Assembly (NCBI GenBank): GCA_029448655.1
Contig: JACCLO010000004.1
Span: 930,001 to 994,000 of the forward strand
Reading direction: 5' to 3'
Source: Wolfiporia cocos
Taxonomy: Eukaryota; Basidiomycota; Agaricomycetes; Polyporales; Phaeolaceae
DNA: 64,000 nucleotides
Shown: positions 12,339 through 21,966 of the stretch, in pieces
Position numbering within the stretch: the stretch's first letter is position 1
Layout of the letters: each line of letters opens with the position of its first letter
The notes under the pieces: model-generated
What the model was told of the DNA's origin: nothing
What the model saw: the letters and a program-made list of their open reading frames with translations, nothing else
The model's database searches: none
Translations under genes and position numbers: made by a program

Positions 12339-13125
12339 CTGTTTGCTCTCCTTGGCCACTGCCAAATGAATCTTGTATCTTGCCCCTGCTACCATGAACC
12401 CATGCCCATCTCCCAGCCACACATCATCGTCTGGCCGCCTTGTTCTTAGGTGCTCCGCAGTAAAGTTACCGTCCATCACCATGCTTCTGCTGTACTTCCA
12501 TCTGGAGCACCTCAGAGGTTTGGCCTTCAAAAATTAGGGTTACGCACTGGTCTGTATCCTGCTCCCACTCATCTTGTAGATTGACCCCAGGCTGTGGACA
12601 GGCTGCACAGAAGATTGCCAGATCTCCCGAGCCAACCTTCCATCCAAGGTCATGTCCAAATCCATGCCACTTCCGGTACTTTAGATTCCTCCACTGTCGT
12701 GATACCCTCAGCAGCTCCCGGGACCTATCCTGTAATCCAATTGTCATCTCCACCTAGAATGCTGGTATTATTTGATTTACGTACCGGTACCCGCTGTGGG
12801 AAAGCATTGTCCGTCACCCGACGGAGCCGGCTGTAGTAGCTCATAGCAGACGTCTTGCATTCTTTGTTCGTCAATAGATAGTCATCAAGCACCCGGAATG
12901 TGAAGGCGGTCTGTGGCTGCAGTGTACTTGCCGGATACAGTCCCATTGCAAGCAGCTGCTGGCCACGTGGTGGGCAGTTTTCACATCCGCACCAGTTGAC
13001 ATCCAGATATATCCACGACCGTCAACATGCTGCCGTTCCGACCAGTGCCTCGGAATGGGTTTGATTCTGTGCGCAAGGTGTACTCCTCCCTCTCTGCCTC
13101 AGCCCCCTGGTCGTCGTCGTCATCG

Positions 13126-13584
13126 TGACACAGACTCACTCTGGGTCTACGGCCTATTGAGGCGCTACCAGCACCCTTGGCTAACACGGGGTATGGTCCT
13201 GCTGATGTCGCGTACGATACTACCAGCAAGGGGAACCACAGGCTAGCACGAGGATAGAGGGCAGAGGCCTGCGAACGTTTGTCGTCCTCGGAGGCACGCA
13301 GAGGAGAGGTGTTGTATGAGGGACACGCCCCAACGTTACAATAACTGTTCTGAGGAGTAATCCTCAGAACGCTACAGACTATATACATGATTGGCAACAC
13401 AGGTGCTACGCCTACCCTAAAGGAGGCCCTACCGCCGCGTCAGTAGATAAGATAGTCCATGTGTACATATACGCTAATCTATAAGTCAGGTGACCATAGG
13501 GGAGATCATGTGACAGGAGGACGTAGATACGTGAGTTCGACCCCGGCGTATAGCAATATAAGGTCACGTGAATTAACCGTGACA
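13126..13584 (-). repeat. Solo LTR inside the KDZ transposase, TSD CATCG/CATTG
   Basis: It is 459 bp, TGACACAG...CCGTGACA, flanked by CATCG (13121-13125) and CATTG (13585-13589), one mismatch. It lies within a GTCGTC tract that encodes an acidic DDDDD run in the KDZ N-terminal region. The minus-strand inverted repeat is at 13347-13370. It is a sister copy of 9136-9586. Confidence 0.9.
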
Positions 13585-13945
13585 CATTGTCGTCGTCGTC
13601 GTCCTCCCCCTCCTTCTCCATTTCCATCAGAGTTTCACCAGAAATGTGATACGGACACCGCCTTCCAGCATGCCCCAACTCAAGCTTGATCCCAACCTCG
13701 TGTAGTGAGGAGCGAACAAAATAGCGACCGCCCCACTTTTGGACTCGATGGAACAGATGCTGCAGATGCACAAGCTGGCAGCAGTCGATGCATGTTACCG
13801 GTCGACCAAAGCATTCCAGACATTGCCAATCGCCCTGCCGTGTGCCACACTTTGAGCATATCCTTGGGTCTGGTGGAGAATCAGAGTCGAGTAGTATAGC
13901 CAGGTATGCGTCCCGATGGGGCAGCCAATCCCGTAGGAAGTCATT

Positions 13946-14143
13946 CTGAGTCTAAAATGATTCCATACATTAATTACAGCCTGAATAATGGATGCTGTCA
14001 TGACCGCAACCTCCGCAACCTCTACAACTGTGACCATCGCGATCGCCGTGACCACCGCGACCGCGACCACTGCGACCGCGGCCTCCGCGACCGCGGCCTC
14101 CATGGCTGCAACTTCCTCCACCTCAACATAGTGGATACCGCAC
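13946..14143 (-). other. KDZ intron 1 filled with a 9-bp minisatellite
   Basis: Donor GTGCGG at 14143 follows the 83-codon first exon and acceptor ACTCAG at 13946 precedes NDFLRDWLPHRD. The array at about 13991-14115 is the same GC-rich 9-bp type as in intron 12013-12338. Confidence 0.65.
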
Positions 14144-14429
14144 CTTACACTGTTGTCGCCGCACACTCTCCGAGACAGGCAGAAAGTCCATTCCTCCTCC
14201 ACAATCCTCAGCAACATTGCTGCCGACTTTGCCAGGTGACTTTGATGGAGAGGAGTTCCTTGGGCCTTCAAGTGGCCTGTTCCGTTCTTTTGGAATAGGA
14301 ATATAAGTTATTCCATGAAAGTTGCGTCGCTCCTTCCGCACAACATGTACCACCTTCTCCTTGGGGATAATAACGCGCCCCTTTGGTCCCATCTTTGCTC
14401 CACAGCAAAGAAGAGTGCAGCACCCGGTG

Positions 14430-14530
14430 ATGCTCAGAAGCAATGGGAAGCAACAATGGGAAGCAGAGGTGGGAAGCAGGGGTGGGAGGCCACAATAGAA
14501 AGGCAGTGATGGGAGGCAGTGATGGGAGAG
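14430..14530. repeat. Purine-rich short repeats upstream of the KDZ gene
   Basis: Repeated TGGGAAGCA and TGGGAGGCAG units lie just 5' of the KDZ start codon (14392, minus strand). They would fall in its promoter or 5' UTR. No function is evident. Confidence 0.5.
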
Positions 14531-15447
14531 AGCAATATTAGGATCAGGGACCACCGTGAGGGAGATACGGAGGATGAATATTTACCCATGGTCTTGGATG
14601 CCACAACTTCGGACCGGCGGCCGGCACACATGTGCCGTGGCATCCCGCCACCCAGCGCAAGCCACTATCTTGGTAGTTGTACTGTGAACTTCCACCACAG
14701 TAGACAAGTGTGACCGATTGAATACTAGGTGCCTCTTCATCCACCTCCTCCCACACTCATCATCCTCATTTCTCCTCTCACCCACAATGTCCCCCAGTCC
14801 AGAACAGCTCAGGCAGGCGCACATCAGTGTCAACCGTGATCTGCTGTCCATCATCAGCTGAAGGTGTGAGTCTGCTCTCCGTGCACTTCAACCTAGCACC
14901 CAAGACCATCTCATCCGTTGGGAGAATGGTCTCAAGACGGAGCTGGTTTGTCTGCCATGTCCTTTGGTCTAGTCAGAAAGCTCATTTGATTTAGACTGCC
15001 GCCAGGAACGTTCTCGGAGAGCTGATGCTTGCGGGAGAATCCGTTCAAATCCCTCCTACCATCGAAGCCATTGCCAATGCCACCATCTGGTCCGAGGAAC
15101 CTCACATCGATATTGCTGCCATCGTCATTCCCAAGACCACCACCATTTCTGAAAACCTATTAGGTCTTGCACAAGAGCATGCATGGTGGACCTGGAAGCA
15201 GGATCAAGGAGCAGATGCTCCTAGATGGTGGACGGACCCCCAGCATGCATCCGTGAGTGCCCCTCTCTATCGACTCTTCTCAATATTTGACTGAATTCTC
15301 CCAAGGGCTGGGGAAATGAAGGGAGCACCTCTCCTGTCCAGTCAACCAACTATCGCCAAACTATCAACCTCATCTCGGAGGATCTTGCTGCATTGCGTAA
15401 ACAACTTTAAATATTATGATTGTAACATGTAAACTGGGTAGCCAAAG

Positions 15448-15545
15448 CAGCTACAGAGGTTGCGGAGGTCGCAGATGTCACGGAGGTCACGGAAGTCGCG
15501 GAGGTCACGGAGGTCGCGGAGGTAGTGAAGGTTGTGGAGGTGGCG
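15448..15545. repeat. 9-bp minisatellite island
   Basis: A run of GGTCGCGGA/GGTCACGGA units on the plus strand, between two possible exons of the unrecognised plus-strand gene. Confidence 0.65.
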
Positions 15546-16017
15546 GTCTCAATAACAATAAAGATAGTTTCAGGAGCGGTACCAATATCCAAAGCATATG
15601 ATTCAGTGTTGTCAAGTACCAGTTTACTTACCAGCCCTGAGCCCGAAATCTTCAAGGATTGCCCTAAGACAATAATTCTCAACCATCAGAGCTGAGATCG
15701 GGCAGAGCTTGATTTCCCAACTTCAAGAGCAGATGTTAAGGTAGTGCCGTCCAGATGTTGTGCAGCATCACCACAGTGGAACGAGCTAATGCGAAAGTGT
15801 TTGTGACTTTACAGAAAAATCTCTTGAGCGACAGGCTAGCTCACTACATTGTTTGAAGCACAGAAGCTAGGCAAATGGCTGCAGGACGAGAAGGCCTACT
15901 ATACCTCAGCAAGGCATAACGTGCGTTCGTTCAAACCAAGTCCGAGTCATATGTCACAGCTCAGAATACTATATATACATTATTGGACTGCCAGAGGTGA
16001 TATTTCCGGTCAGAACA

Positions 16018-16080
16018 GTTGCAGTGGTTGTGGCAGCTGTGGTGGTCGCGGTCGCGGCGGTAGCAAAGGTCGCGGTGACT
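16018..16080. repeat. 9-bp minisatellite island
   Basis: A short run of GGTCGCGG-like units on the plus strand, between a possible donor (GTGATA near 15993) and acceptor (TCGCAG near 16088). Confidence 0.55.
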
Positions 16081-16639
16081 GATCGCAGATGTCAAGGTCA
16101 TCCTTGCAAGTAACGTCTGCAGCCCAGATCCCCAAGTTGGCCATTATTTTTGAACAATGCATTCACCCTTCCTTTGACAGTAGCCATCACTGGCGACGGT
16201 AATGACGGTGAAGGTGACATAGGCATTGGATGGCTTGTCAAAGAAATATGTGATCTTATGGAGGGAGGTAGGCCACACATTACACTTCAAAAGAGCAGTG
16301 TAGTGCTAAAGTGCACAAAGCATGGGAAATTAAACTACATAAATGGATGGACCCAACATGATAGCCAAGCTGTCATTGTAGCCCTTTTGGGGGAGTGGCT
16401 AAAGCACCATTCATTGGCAAATCACATTGGGTCTGTGGCATGCCCCGTGATATGGCCAGGCATGCTGTGCATGGATGTAGATATTTTTGTGGCCAAGTTT
16501 GTTCTGGCTGTACCTACACATGAGAAAGAGCTTTTTGCAGTTGGATGTTTTCTATGCACAGCATTTCTAGTATGCCACTTACATAGGCTTGCTGTTTGTG
16601 TCTCGATCCTGTCTACAATGAGCATAACCACTGAATTTT

Positions 16640-17420
16640 ATACTGCATTGCTCCATTCCAGATCTTCCTGTGTAAGTTCGCTTTGAAGCATTCTCAGAGC
16701 AATTGCTGTAGCCTCTGTGCACTCGTCCGTCGCAGGTAATGAAGCAATAAAACATTCGTAGTGTGCTGTGTGTGGATGCAGATATTTCTGCTGCCAAATT
16801 GGTTCTGAACAAGATGCAGCCTTTGAAAGAACACCAACGGATCCATTTGAAGTTTTCCGGTGGCATCGGTGATGAAATGCACGTTGAAGTCGAGTATCCT
16901 CCACAGCTTCACTCAAAGTAACTGATTTATCTCGGTGTTCTCACCTTCCTCATTATCATCCATGTATGGCCACACAAGGCCCAAAGTCCTGTACATGTAT
17001 GGATTTTGGAATTCCGTGTTGACAATCATGAGACAAGCAATGTCTATGAGTTGCTGGCTGTACCATTCATGGTTGGAGAAATCGGACAGTGTCCTAACAG
17101 GCATATCATCTGCACCATCTCCTTTGGAGTCCCTGGCCACTAATGGTCTTGCCCAATACCATGAGGGAGTTGTCTTCTATGGCCTCCTTGATGATATCCC
17201 TGGCATCTGGTAGATGTGTTGGGATACCTGATACACATAAATTAAGAACTCACCATGGATGCATGTATCTGTACACTCCACATGAAGCATGATTGTGGCA
17301 ATCCCAAGTCTTGAGGCTGTTTGGAATGGAACTTCTGAAGCTGTGGAATTTGTGACTGATGCATCAAACAATACAAGAATAATGCAGGTCATCACTCTTT
17401 TGCCAGCTCTCATCAACAAA
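16640..17420 (-). other. Open minus-strand stretches, unrecognised
   Basis: Minus-strand frames at 16913-17140 (containing NHEWYSQQLIDIACL), 16694-16912 and 17177-17419 are open but match no family I know and are not joined by clear introns. The region lies between the KDZ locus and the 44-bp satellite. It may be old transposon sequence. Confidence 0.2.
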
Positions 17421-17485
17421 CCATCACCATGTCCCTTCCTGTAGTTGACATTGTCATTGACTATGAAGGGGAAATCGTGGCATTG

Positions 17486-18062
17486 GTGGGCCCACCCACA
17501 ACCATCGGGTCATGATGATTGTGGGCCGACCCGTGACCGTCACAACTGTCGGGTCGTGGAAGTCGTGGGCCGACCCGCAACCGTCACGATCGTTTGGTCA
17601 CGGCATTGGTGGGCCGACCCGCAACCGTCATGACCGTGGAGTCGCGATGGTTATGGGCCGACCCACAACCGTCACAACTGTCTAGTCACGGAAGTCGTGG
17701 GCCGACCCGCAACCGTCACAATCATTTGGTCACGGCATTGGTGGGCCGACCCACGACCGTCATGACCGTGGAGTCGTGATGGTTGTGGGCCGACCCACAA
17801 CCGTCGCAACTGTCTGATCGCGGTTGTCGTGGGCCGACCTGCAACCGTCACAACCATCCAGTCGTGATGGTCATGGGCCGACCCACGACCGTCACAACTG
17901 TCTGGTCGCGGAAGTGGTGGGCCGACCCGCAACCGTCACAACCATCTGGTCGCAGCAGTGGTGGGCCGACCCGCAACCGTCACAACCATCTGGTCGCAGC
18001 AGTCGTGGGCCGACCCGCAACCGTCATGACCGTCTGGTCATGGCAGATGTGGGCCCACCTGA
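17486..18062. repeat. 44-bp tandem satellite with 132-bp higher-order period
   Basis: The core GTGGGCCGACCC recurs at 17521, 17565, 17609, 17653, 17697, 17741, 17785, 17829, 17873, 17917, 17961, 18005 and 18049, exactly 44 bp apart, with a first shorter unit at 17486. Units three apart resemble each other more than neighbours do. Long open frames run through it in several frames, as expected for a GC-rich repeat without stops. Confidence 0.92.
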
Positions 18063-18165
18063 TGGTAGGCCTGACGGTTAAGGCATGGGCCGACGACCGG
18101 CTGACCTGAACCATTAGGGGTTGGTACAAGCCGGTTGACCTGAACCGTCACCTACCGTCGCTGAA
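18063..18165. repeat. Junction sequence also found at 45226-45295
   Basis: The stretch with GGTTGGTACAAGCCGG and TCACCTACCGTCGCTGAATG resembles 45226-45295 (GGATTGGTACAGACTG and TCACCTACTGTCATTGAATG). It abuts the broken RT of element C here and lies just beyond element C on the right. It could be the flank or end of an older repeat into which C inserted. Confidence 0.45.
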
Positions 18166-18444
18166 TGGGCTCAAGGGTAGGGGGTAGGTGTTCTTGACCG
18201 TCCCTTCATTCAGGTATCGATAGTCTTGGCAGGGCCTCAGCCCTCCATCCTTCTTTGGGACAAAGAAGGCGGGGGAAGCCATGGGGGACTTCGATGGTCG
18301 GATGAATCCCTTGGCGAGGTTTTCTGCCAGGAATTCGTCCATGGCCTTCTGTTCTCTGGGGGATAGCGAGTATACCTTGCAGTCTCAGGGTACGAAGTCG
18401 GGCTTTAGTTCGATAGCATGATCCCATGGCCTCGATGGGGGAAA
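18166..18444 (-). pseudogene. RT N-terminal fragment of element C
   Basis: On the minus strand the frame reads RPWDHAIELKPDFVP, a TGA, then [30 protein letters not shown] and [17 protein letters not shown], typical Ty3/gypsy RT. It continues directly from the element C frame that breaks at 35220 once the solo LTR 18445-35219 and one GGAAA copy are removed. On the other side it stops abruptly near 18166, so the rest of RT, RNase H, integrase and the 3' LTR of C are missing. Confidence 0.85.
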
Positions 18445-19005
18445 TGTCACAGTACTTACACTGTGGCATGCCCAGTTATTTTTCAGGGATTTTGCAGGGC
18501 CTGGGGAGCCCTAGAATCTGCAATAACTTCTCAACGTCTCCCTTCTCCCTTTGTTAGACACCAGACTCAGTAGATTAGATTAGATGAAGGTATCTTAGCG
18601 CTAGGGGTAGCGCGCGTCACTCGTATGTTACTGTCACAGATTTGGGACATGCCACTAATTTTCCCGTATTTTTACCTATTTATCTGGTATTTCTACGACC
18701 TTGTAGACATTTACGCTGTTAAGCGCCCGTCTACACGTACACCCAACCAAATAACACATACACAACGCGGTATACGTCCACCTGTCATAACAACACGTAC
18801 ATAACACGCTCGTACGCGTCAATGACTCAGCGGACTAACCTCCGGTGTCACGCACCTTACTCATATCCCGATACCGGGCTATGTCAGAACAATTAGATAA
18901 GCGGTCAGCTCGTTATCACATGCCAATGCCCTTACAATTACTCATATCCCGATACCGGTATATAAGAATCACATGCATGGCTTACTAACGTAGCTACAGC
19001 CACTT

Positions 19006-19602
19006 TGTCACGGACTCACCAGTCCGTGCGACCCTGGACTCAGGGGGATCCACACACGCCTGCATAGGCGCAAGCCAACGGCACCGCCGTACTCATAGGA
19101 CAGCCAGAGGCGAACTCATAGGTCCATCCCGAAGGTGCCCAGCCGCCAGAGGCCCCCAGACGACAAAGTCGCGGACTCACAGACTAGCGGATGAGATATG
19201 GGCCCCGGGCCAGCAGCAACACAGACTAAGAGATGAGTGAGGCACTGACGTGCATTGACGAGAATCTTAAGGATGAGGATGTAAGTCCTCATCCGCCGTA
19301 CTTATACATCAGCAGATGGCCAGTAATGGCCGTCCTAAAGTAATGGCCTGTGCGCGCATTATCTAAGAGGACACATGACATGTAACTACTATGTGACGAT
19401 GTAACTAGTGTGACCATAACGTGTCCGTACCTGAGGCGCGCGCTACCCTACAGTGCTAACCAACGATCAGGTGATCTACAGTATCTGGGAGTAACGTGAG
19501 AGGTGAGAGGTGGCTGAGGCGTAGAGGAGCGGCGTACGCCTAGCGCCGCCCGTACAACCTATAGCGAGGGCTGTTACAAGACACTATGGAAAGTTTGTGA
19601 CA
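19006..19602 (-). repeat. Solo LTR in the 5' LTR of element B, TSD CACTT
   Basis: It is 597 bp, TGTCACGGACT...TTTGTGACA, flanked by CACTT at 19001-19005 and 19603-19607. Its promoter is on the minus strand, with inverted repeat GGATGAGGA/TCCTCATCC at 19271-19294. It belongs to the 6345 family. Confidence 0.94.
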
Positions 19603-19756
19603 CACTTCCACAACATGGACCTACGATCCAAACAAACGTTCTTACTGGTGCGGCCATTACCGGCACACATGGTCTATTGTAGTTTACGACTAAGCTGTAT
19701 CTGCGCACAGACCATCTTCATGTTTGGTTCCCTTACCGGTAACCAAACAATGCATG

Positions 19757-19763
19757 TATATAA
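19757..19763 (+). promoter_or_regulatory. TATA box of the element B 5' LTR
   Basis: TATATAA lies 33 bp upstream of the self-primer motif at 19790, a spacing that fits a fungal transcription start at 19790. Confidence 0.75.
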
Positions 19764-19789
19764 GTAGGGCTATCACTACGATAAGCCTT

Positions 19790-19800
19790 AGATTTGTTCT
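19790..19800 (+). promoter_or_regulatory. Predicted RNA start and self-primer, AGATTTGTTCT
   Basis: These 11 bases are the exact reverse complement of 19925-19935 just after the LTR. In Tf1-type elements the first 11 nt of the RNA anneal to the PBS and prime reverse transcription. The position 33 bp after TATATAA supports the same role here. Confidence 0.7.
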
Positions 19801-19924
19801 CTGCATTCGCTCAGTTACACATCATACCTGCTTGCGCCTACTAGCTCCCTCACCAACCTACCAGCAACTCCTTCAAGTCGCCTATTAGGTTATAGTGTGA
19901 GTCCCACAACTAGTTTGTGTCATA

Positions 19925-19935
19925 AGAACAAATCT
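19925..19935 (+). other. Self-priming primer-binding site, AGAACAAATCT
   Basis: It starts 2 bases after the 5' LTR (19922), where a PBS is expected, and does not resemble a tRNA 3' end. It pairs perfectly over 11 nt with 19790-19800. Confidence 0.7.
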
Positions 19936-20941
19936 CCCCCTACCCCCGCCCTTGCGCTTGCGCTTGGGTCTGGGTTTCTACCCTACAGGGGTATATTACT
20001 CGTTGCTGCGCACATCCCTACTCCTGACAAGGAGTTTGGGATGAGATTTGAGATCTGGGGGATACATCGCCTTCCTCGGCAGAGGATTGGCAACCAGGGA
20101 AGCCACACCGCCTTTTTAGGCAGGAGGCCCACCTAACCCGGACCTCAGGGTTAAGAGGAGGCGGCTATTCCTGAAAAGGTCTAGCTGCCAGCGGTTGAGA
20201 CCCGCCTGTGGAGAATAAGGGACGGTCTGCCTGTGTGCGCCCAACCCCCTGCCATGGCAAGCCTTGCTCAGGGCCCCATCGCTATCCACAGGGTCATCAT
20301 TATGATGGCATGGGAATCTTCCAAAGCCGCCTCCCAGGCGTAAGGGACCTGCTTTGAACCTGTTATGGGAAAAGCAGTGAGGGGGGTGACGTAAAAAATC
20401 ACCCTGCCATAGGTCACTCGTGGTAGCCAACAGCATAAATCCTATGGGCAGCTCGGCGTGCGAGCATGGGTCAAACGGATTTGGGGCCCCATCAGAAGAG
20501 AACCGCGTAGCCCACTCCCTCGGGATGTGGAGCGCTGGTTTCTCGCGATCTTAGATCGATGGTGGTTTTTTAGCCCTGATGTGACACCCATGTGGCTAAA
20601 GACGGCAACCTCATTGTTGAAGCATGGACAGGCTAAGGGATGTAAAATCCCAGCCACTTTCCGGCATTGTCCCTCTGGGGTGGTGTTGTGTATCCGAATC
20701 CCAATCATCTGACCCAGGAACCGGCCTGGCAGTCAGCAACTCTACCCCTGGAGTCGGCGCCTCTGACCGTTAGGGTCATGCGAATATCCGCGCCATCTCG
20801 GCACAGGGTTTGCGCGCAACATAAGAGTAATTATGCCCCGTAGTACACCTTCTTTGCTCCTGAAAAGGAGTCCACTACCCTACCTTACATAAATCCTTTA
20901 TATTCCGTTCTTGGACGTATCACTGGGAAACCTAGTTTCTC
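19936..20941 (+). other. Leader between PBS and ORF1 of element B
   Basis: About 1 kb without a supported gene. The GTGAGT at the U5 end could act as a splice donor to remove this leader. Candidate acceptors exist but none is decisive. Confidence 0.4.
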
Positions 20942-21865
20942 ATGAAAGCTGCACTTTCTAGAATCATGCCCCACGTTACCCGTCGCACCCGTGGCTCCTC
21001 CACTGCCCCTTACGTCAAACCGGCAAAGCGGTCTCTTCTCAGCCGCATCGCCACCGACGACATTCCTCGGGCAGAGGACGTCACTTACACTCTTCCTGTA
21101 AAGGAAGACTACACCGGGAAACTCCATCTTTGGGAGATTCCCGTCCACATGCCAAAGCACATTGCTGAGGCAGGAAAACCCGCTCCTCAACCTCCTAAGC
21201 CAGTTCCACTTACCAAGCATATCTGGACGGAAGAAGAGAAGCTAGCGCAGTCCATTACCGCCATGGAAGGTCTCCTGGAACTCCGGGAGATCAACAAACT
21301 CAAGCTCGCCCGCGATAAGCTGAATAAGCGAATCGCCACCAAACAAGCCGCCAAGGAAGCCAAGCAAGCAGCTTCTTCACTGGCCCTCCGCCTCTCCAGT
21401 CCGGCGGCCGGACCTCCTGTCACGGCCAACCATCAGATTCTCGATCCTTCCCTCGTCTTCGGGAAAAAGAAGCCTCTCCAAGCATGCGCGCAAGTTATCC
21501 CCATGCTAGAAGGTACCCTCACTCGACTCACACCTCTCGCCAACCACCCCCCTAATTACCCAGGCTTCCATATGGAAAACGACATCCGTTTCCATAATAT
21601 GGTAGTAGAATTAGAGGACTTGGTGGATAACGTAAAGGACAGAGCGAGACGGGGGAGGATCACCAATAGAGAGTGGAGAATTATGAAAAAGTACTGTAAA
21701 CAACTCGGCAGTATTTCCTTCTTGGATTGGCGTACGGACTTGGCTCGTATCATAGCAGAATGCGTAGCGCTACAAGCCTCATTTGCCTTCGGTGTAACAC
21801 CACCTAACAAGGTGGCAGGGCCCTCAACTACTTCGGTAGAAGAGGATATACTCGCGATTGTATAG
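20942..21865 (+). CDS. ORF1 of element B, 307 aa, unknown
   Basis: The frame starts MKAALSRIMPHVTRR and is intact to TAG at 21863-21865. It has a basic N-terminus, a lysine/alanine-rich helical stretch (about residues 100-145: KLARDKLNKRIATKQAAKEAKQ-like, shortened here to its character) and no zinc knuckle. It lies upstream of and separate from Gag in another reading frame. It may be an accessory or N-terminal Gag protein of this family. I recognise no domain. Confidence 0.6.
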   Translation: MKAALSRIMPHVTRRTRGSSTAPYVKPAKRSLLSRIATDDIPRAEDVTYTLPVKEDYTGKLHLWEIPVHMPKHIAEAGKPAPQPPKPVPLTKHIWTEEEKLAQSITAMEGLLELREINKLKLARDKLNKRIATKQAAKEAKQAASSLALRLSSPAAGPPVTANHQILDPSLVFGKKKPLQACAQVIPMLEGTLTRLTPLANHPPNYPGFHMENDIRFHNMVVELEDLVDNVKDRARRGRITNREWRIMKKYCKQLGSISFLDWRTDLARIIAECVALQASFAFGVTPPNKVAGPSTTSVEEDILAIV

Positions 21866-21966
21866 TAGAAATACTATCATCTTTTAACTCTGAAATAGAG
21901 TTGGAGTGTGATCTATAACGAAAGTTGCAGCTTTCAAACCAAATCCCTTCTTGAGAATCTAAAACA

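Larger units (their letters stand above)
10076..14392 (-). pseudogene. KDZ (Kyakuja-Dileera-Zisupton) transposase, multi-exon, interrupted by a solo LTR
   Basis: KDZ transposases mobilise large fungal DNA transposons. The start MGPKGRVIIPKEK (14392) opens an 83-codon exon, followed by a 198-bp intron (14143-13946). The next exon has a cysteine cluster (ICSKCG, CLECFG, CIDCCQ) and HRVQKWGGRYF. After the solo LTR 13126-13584 come SMLTVVDISGC, a second cluster (ENCPPRG), TNKECKTSAMSYYSRL and AACPQPGVNL. Then MDGNFTAEHL, an intron (12338-12013), CHDHRAVNQANADRHNLEATG, HGCFFPHSVVDFQKGER, YDIMCQY, GHQSECYPRYS and DDHMNDSNWKKM. The C-terminal part (11211-10076) has a coiled, glutamate-rich stretch and WTVRYFEKRA. 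Several frame breaks around 11200-11420 and the LTR mark it as decayed. Identification rests on motif recognition. Confidence 0.82.
14788..16690 (+). other. Possible degenerate multi-exon gene beside KDZ, unrecognised
   Basis: Plus-strand open stretches look coding: one starting MSPSPEQLRQAHIS near 14788, 15025-15294, and 16150-16560. They are separated by GT...AG-like gaps, two of which (about 15448-15545 and 16018-16080) hold the same 9-bp minisatellite that occupies KDZ introns. No domain is recognised and internal stops are present. It may be an extra cargo gene of the KDZ element or an unrelated remnant. Treat the boundaries as rough. Confidence 0.3.
18632..19922 (+). repeat. 5' LTR of element B, split by a solo LTR
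   Basis: It runs from TGTCACAGATTTGGG to TTTGTGTCA, with the solo LTR 19006-19602 inside. The TATA box TATATAA is at 19757-19763. An imperfect inverted repeat (19767-19787) and AGATTTGTTCT at 19790-19800 follow. The U5 carries GTGAGTCCCACA. Confidence 0.92.

Noticed and set aside
17486..18062. Regular 44-bp spacing as a CRISPR array
   Set aside because: The whole 44 bp is repeated without unique spacers, no cas genes are near, and the organism is a fungus.
17783..18109. Long frames through the 44-bp satellite as a repeat protein gene
   Set aside because: All frames are open by composition. There is no start context, no flanking exons and no domain.
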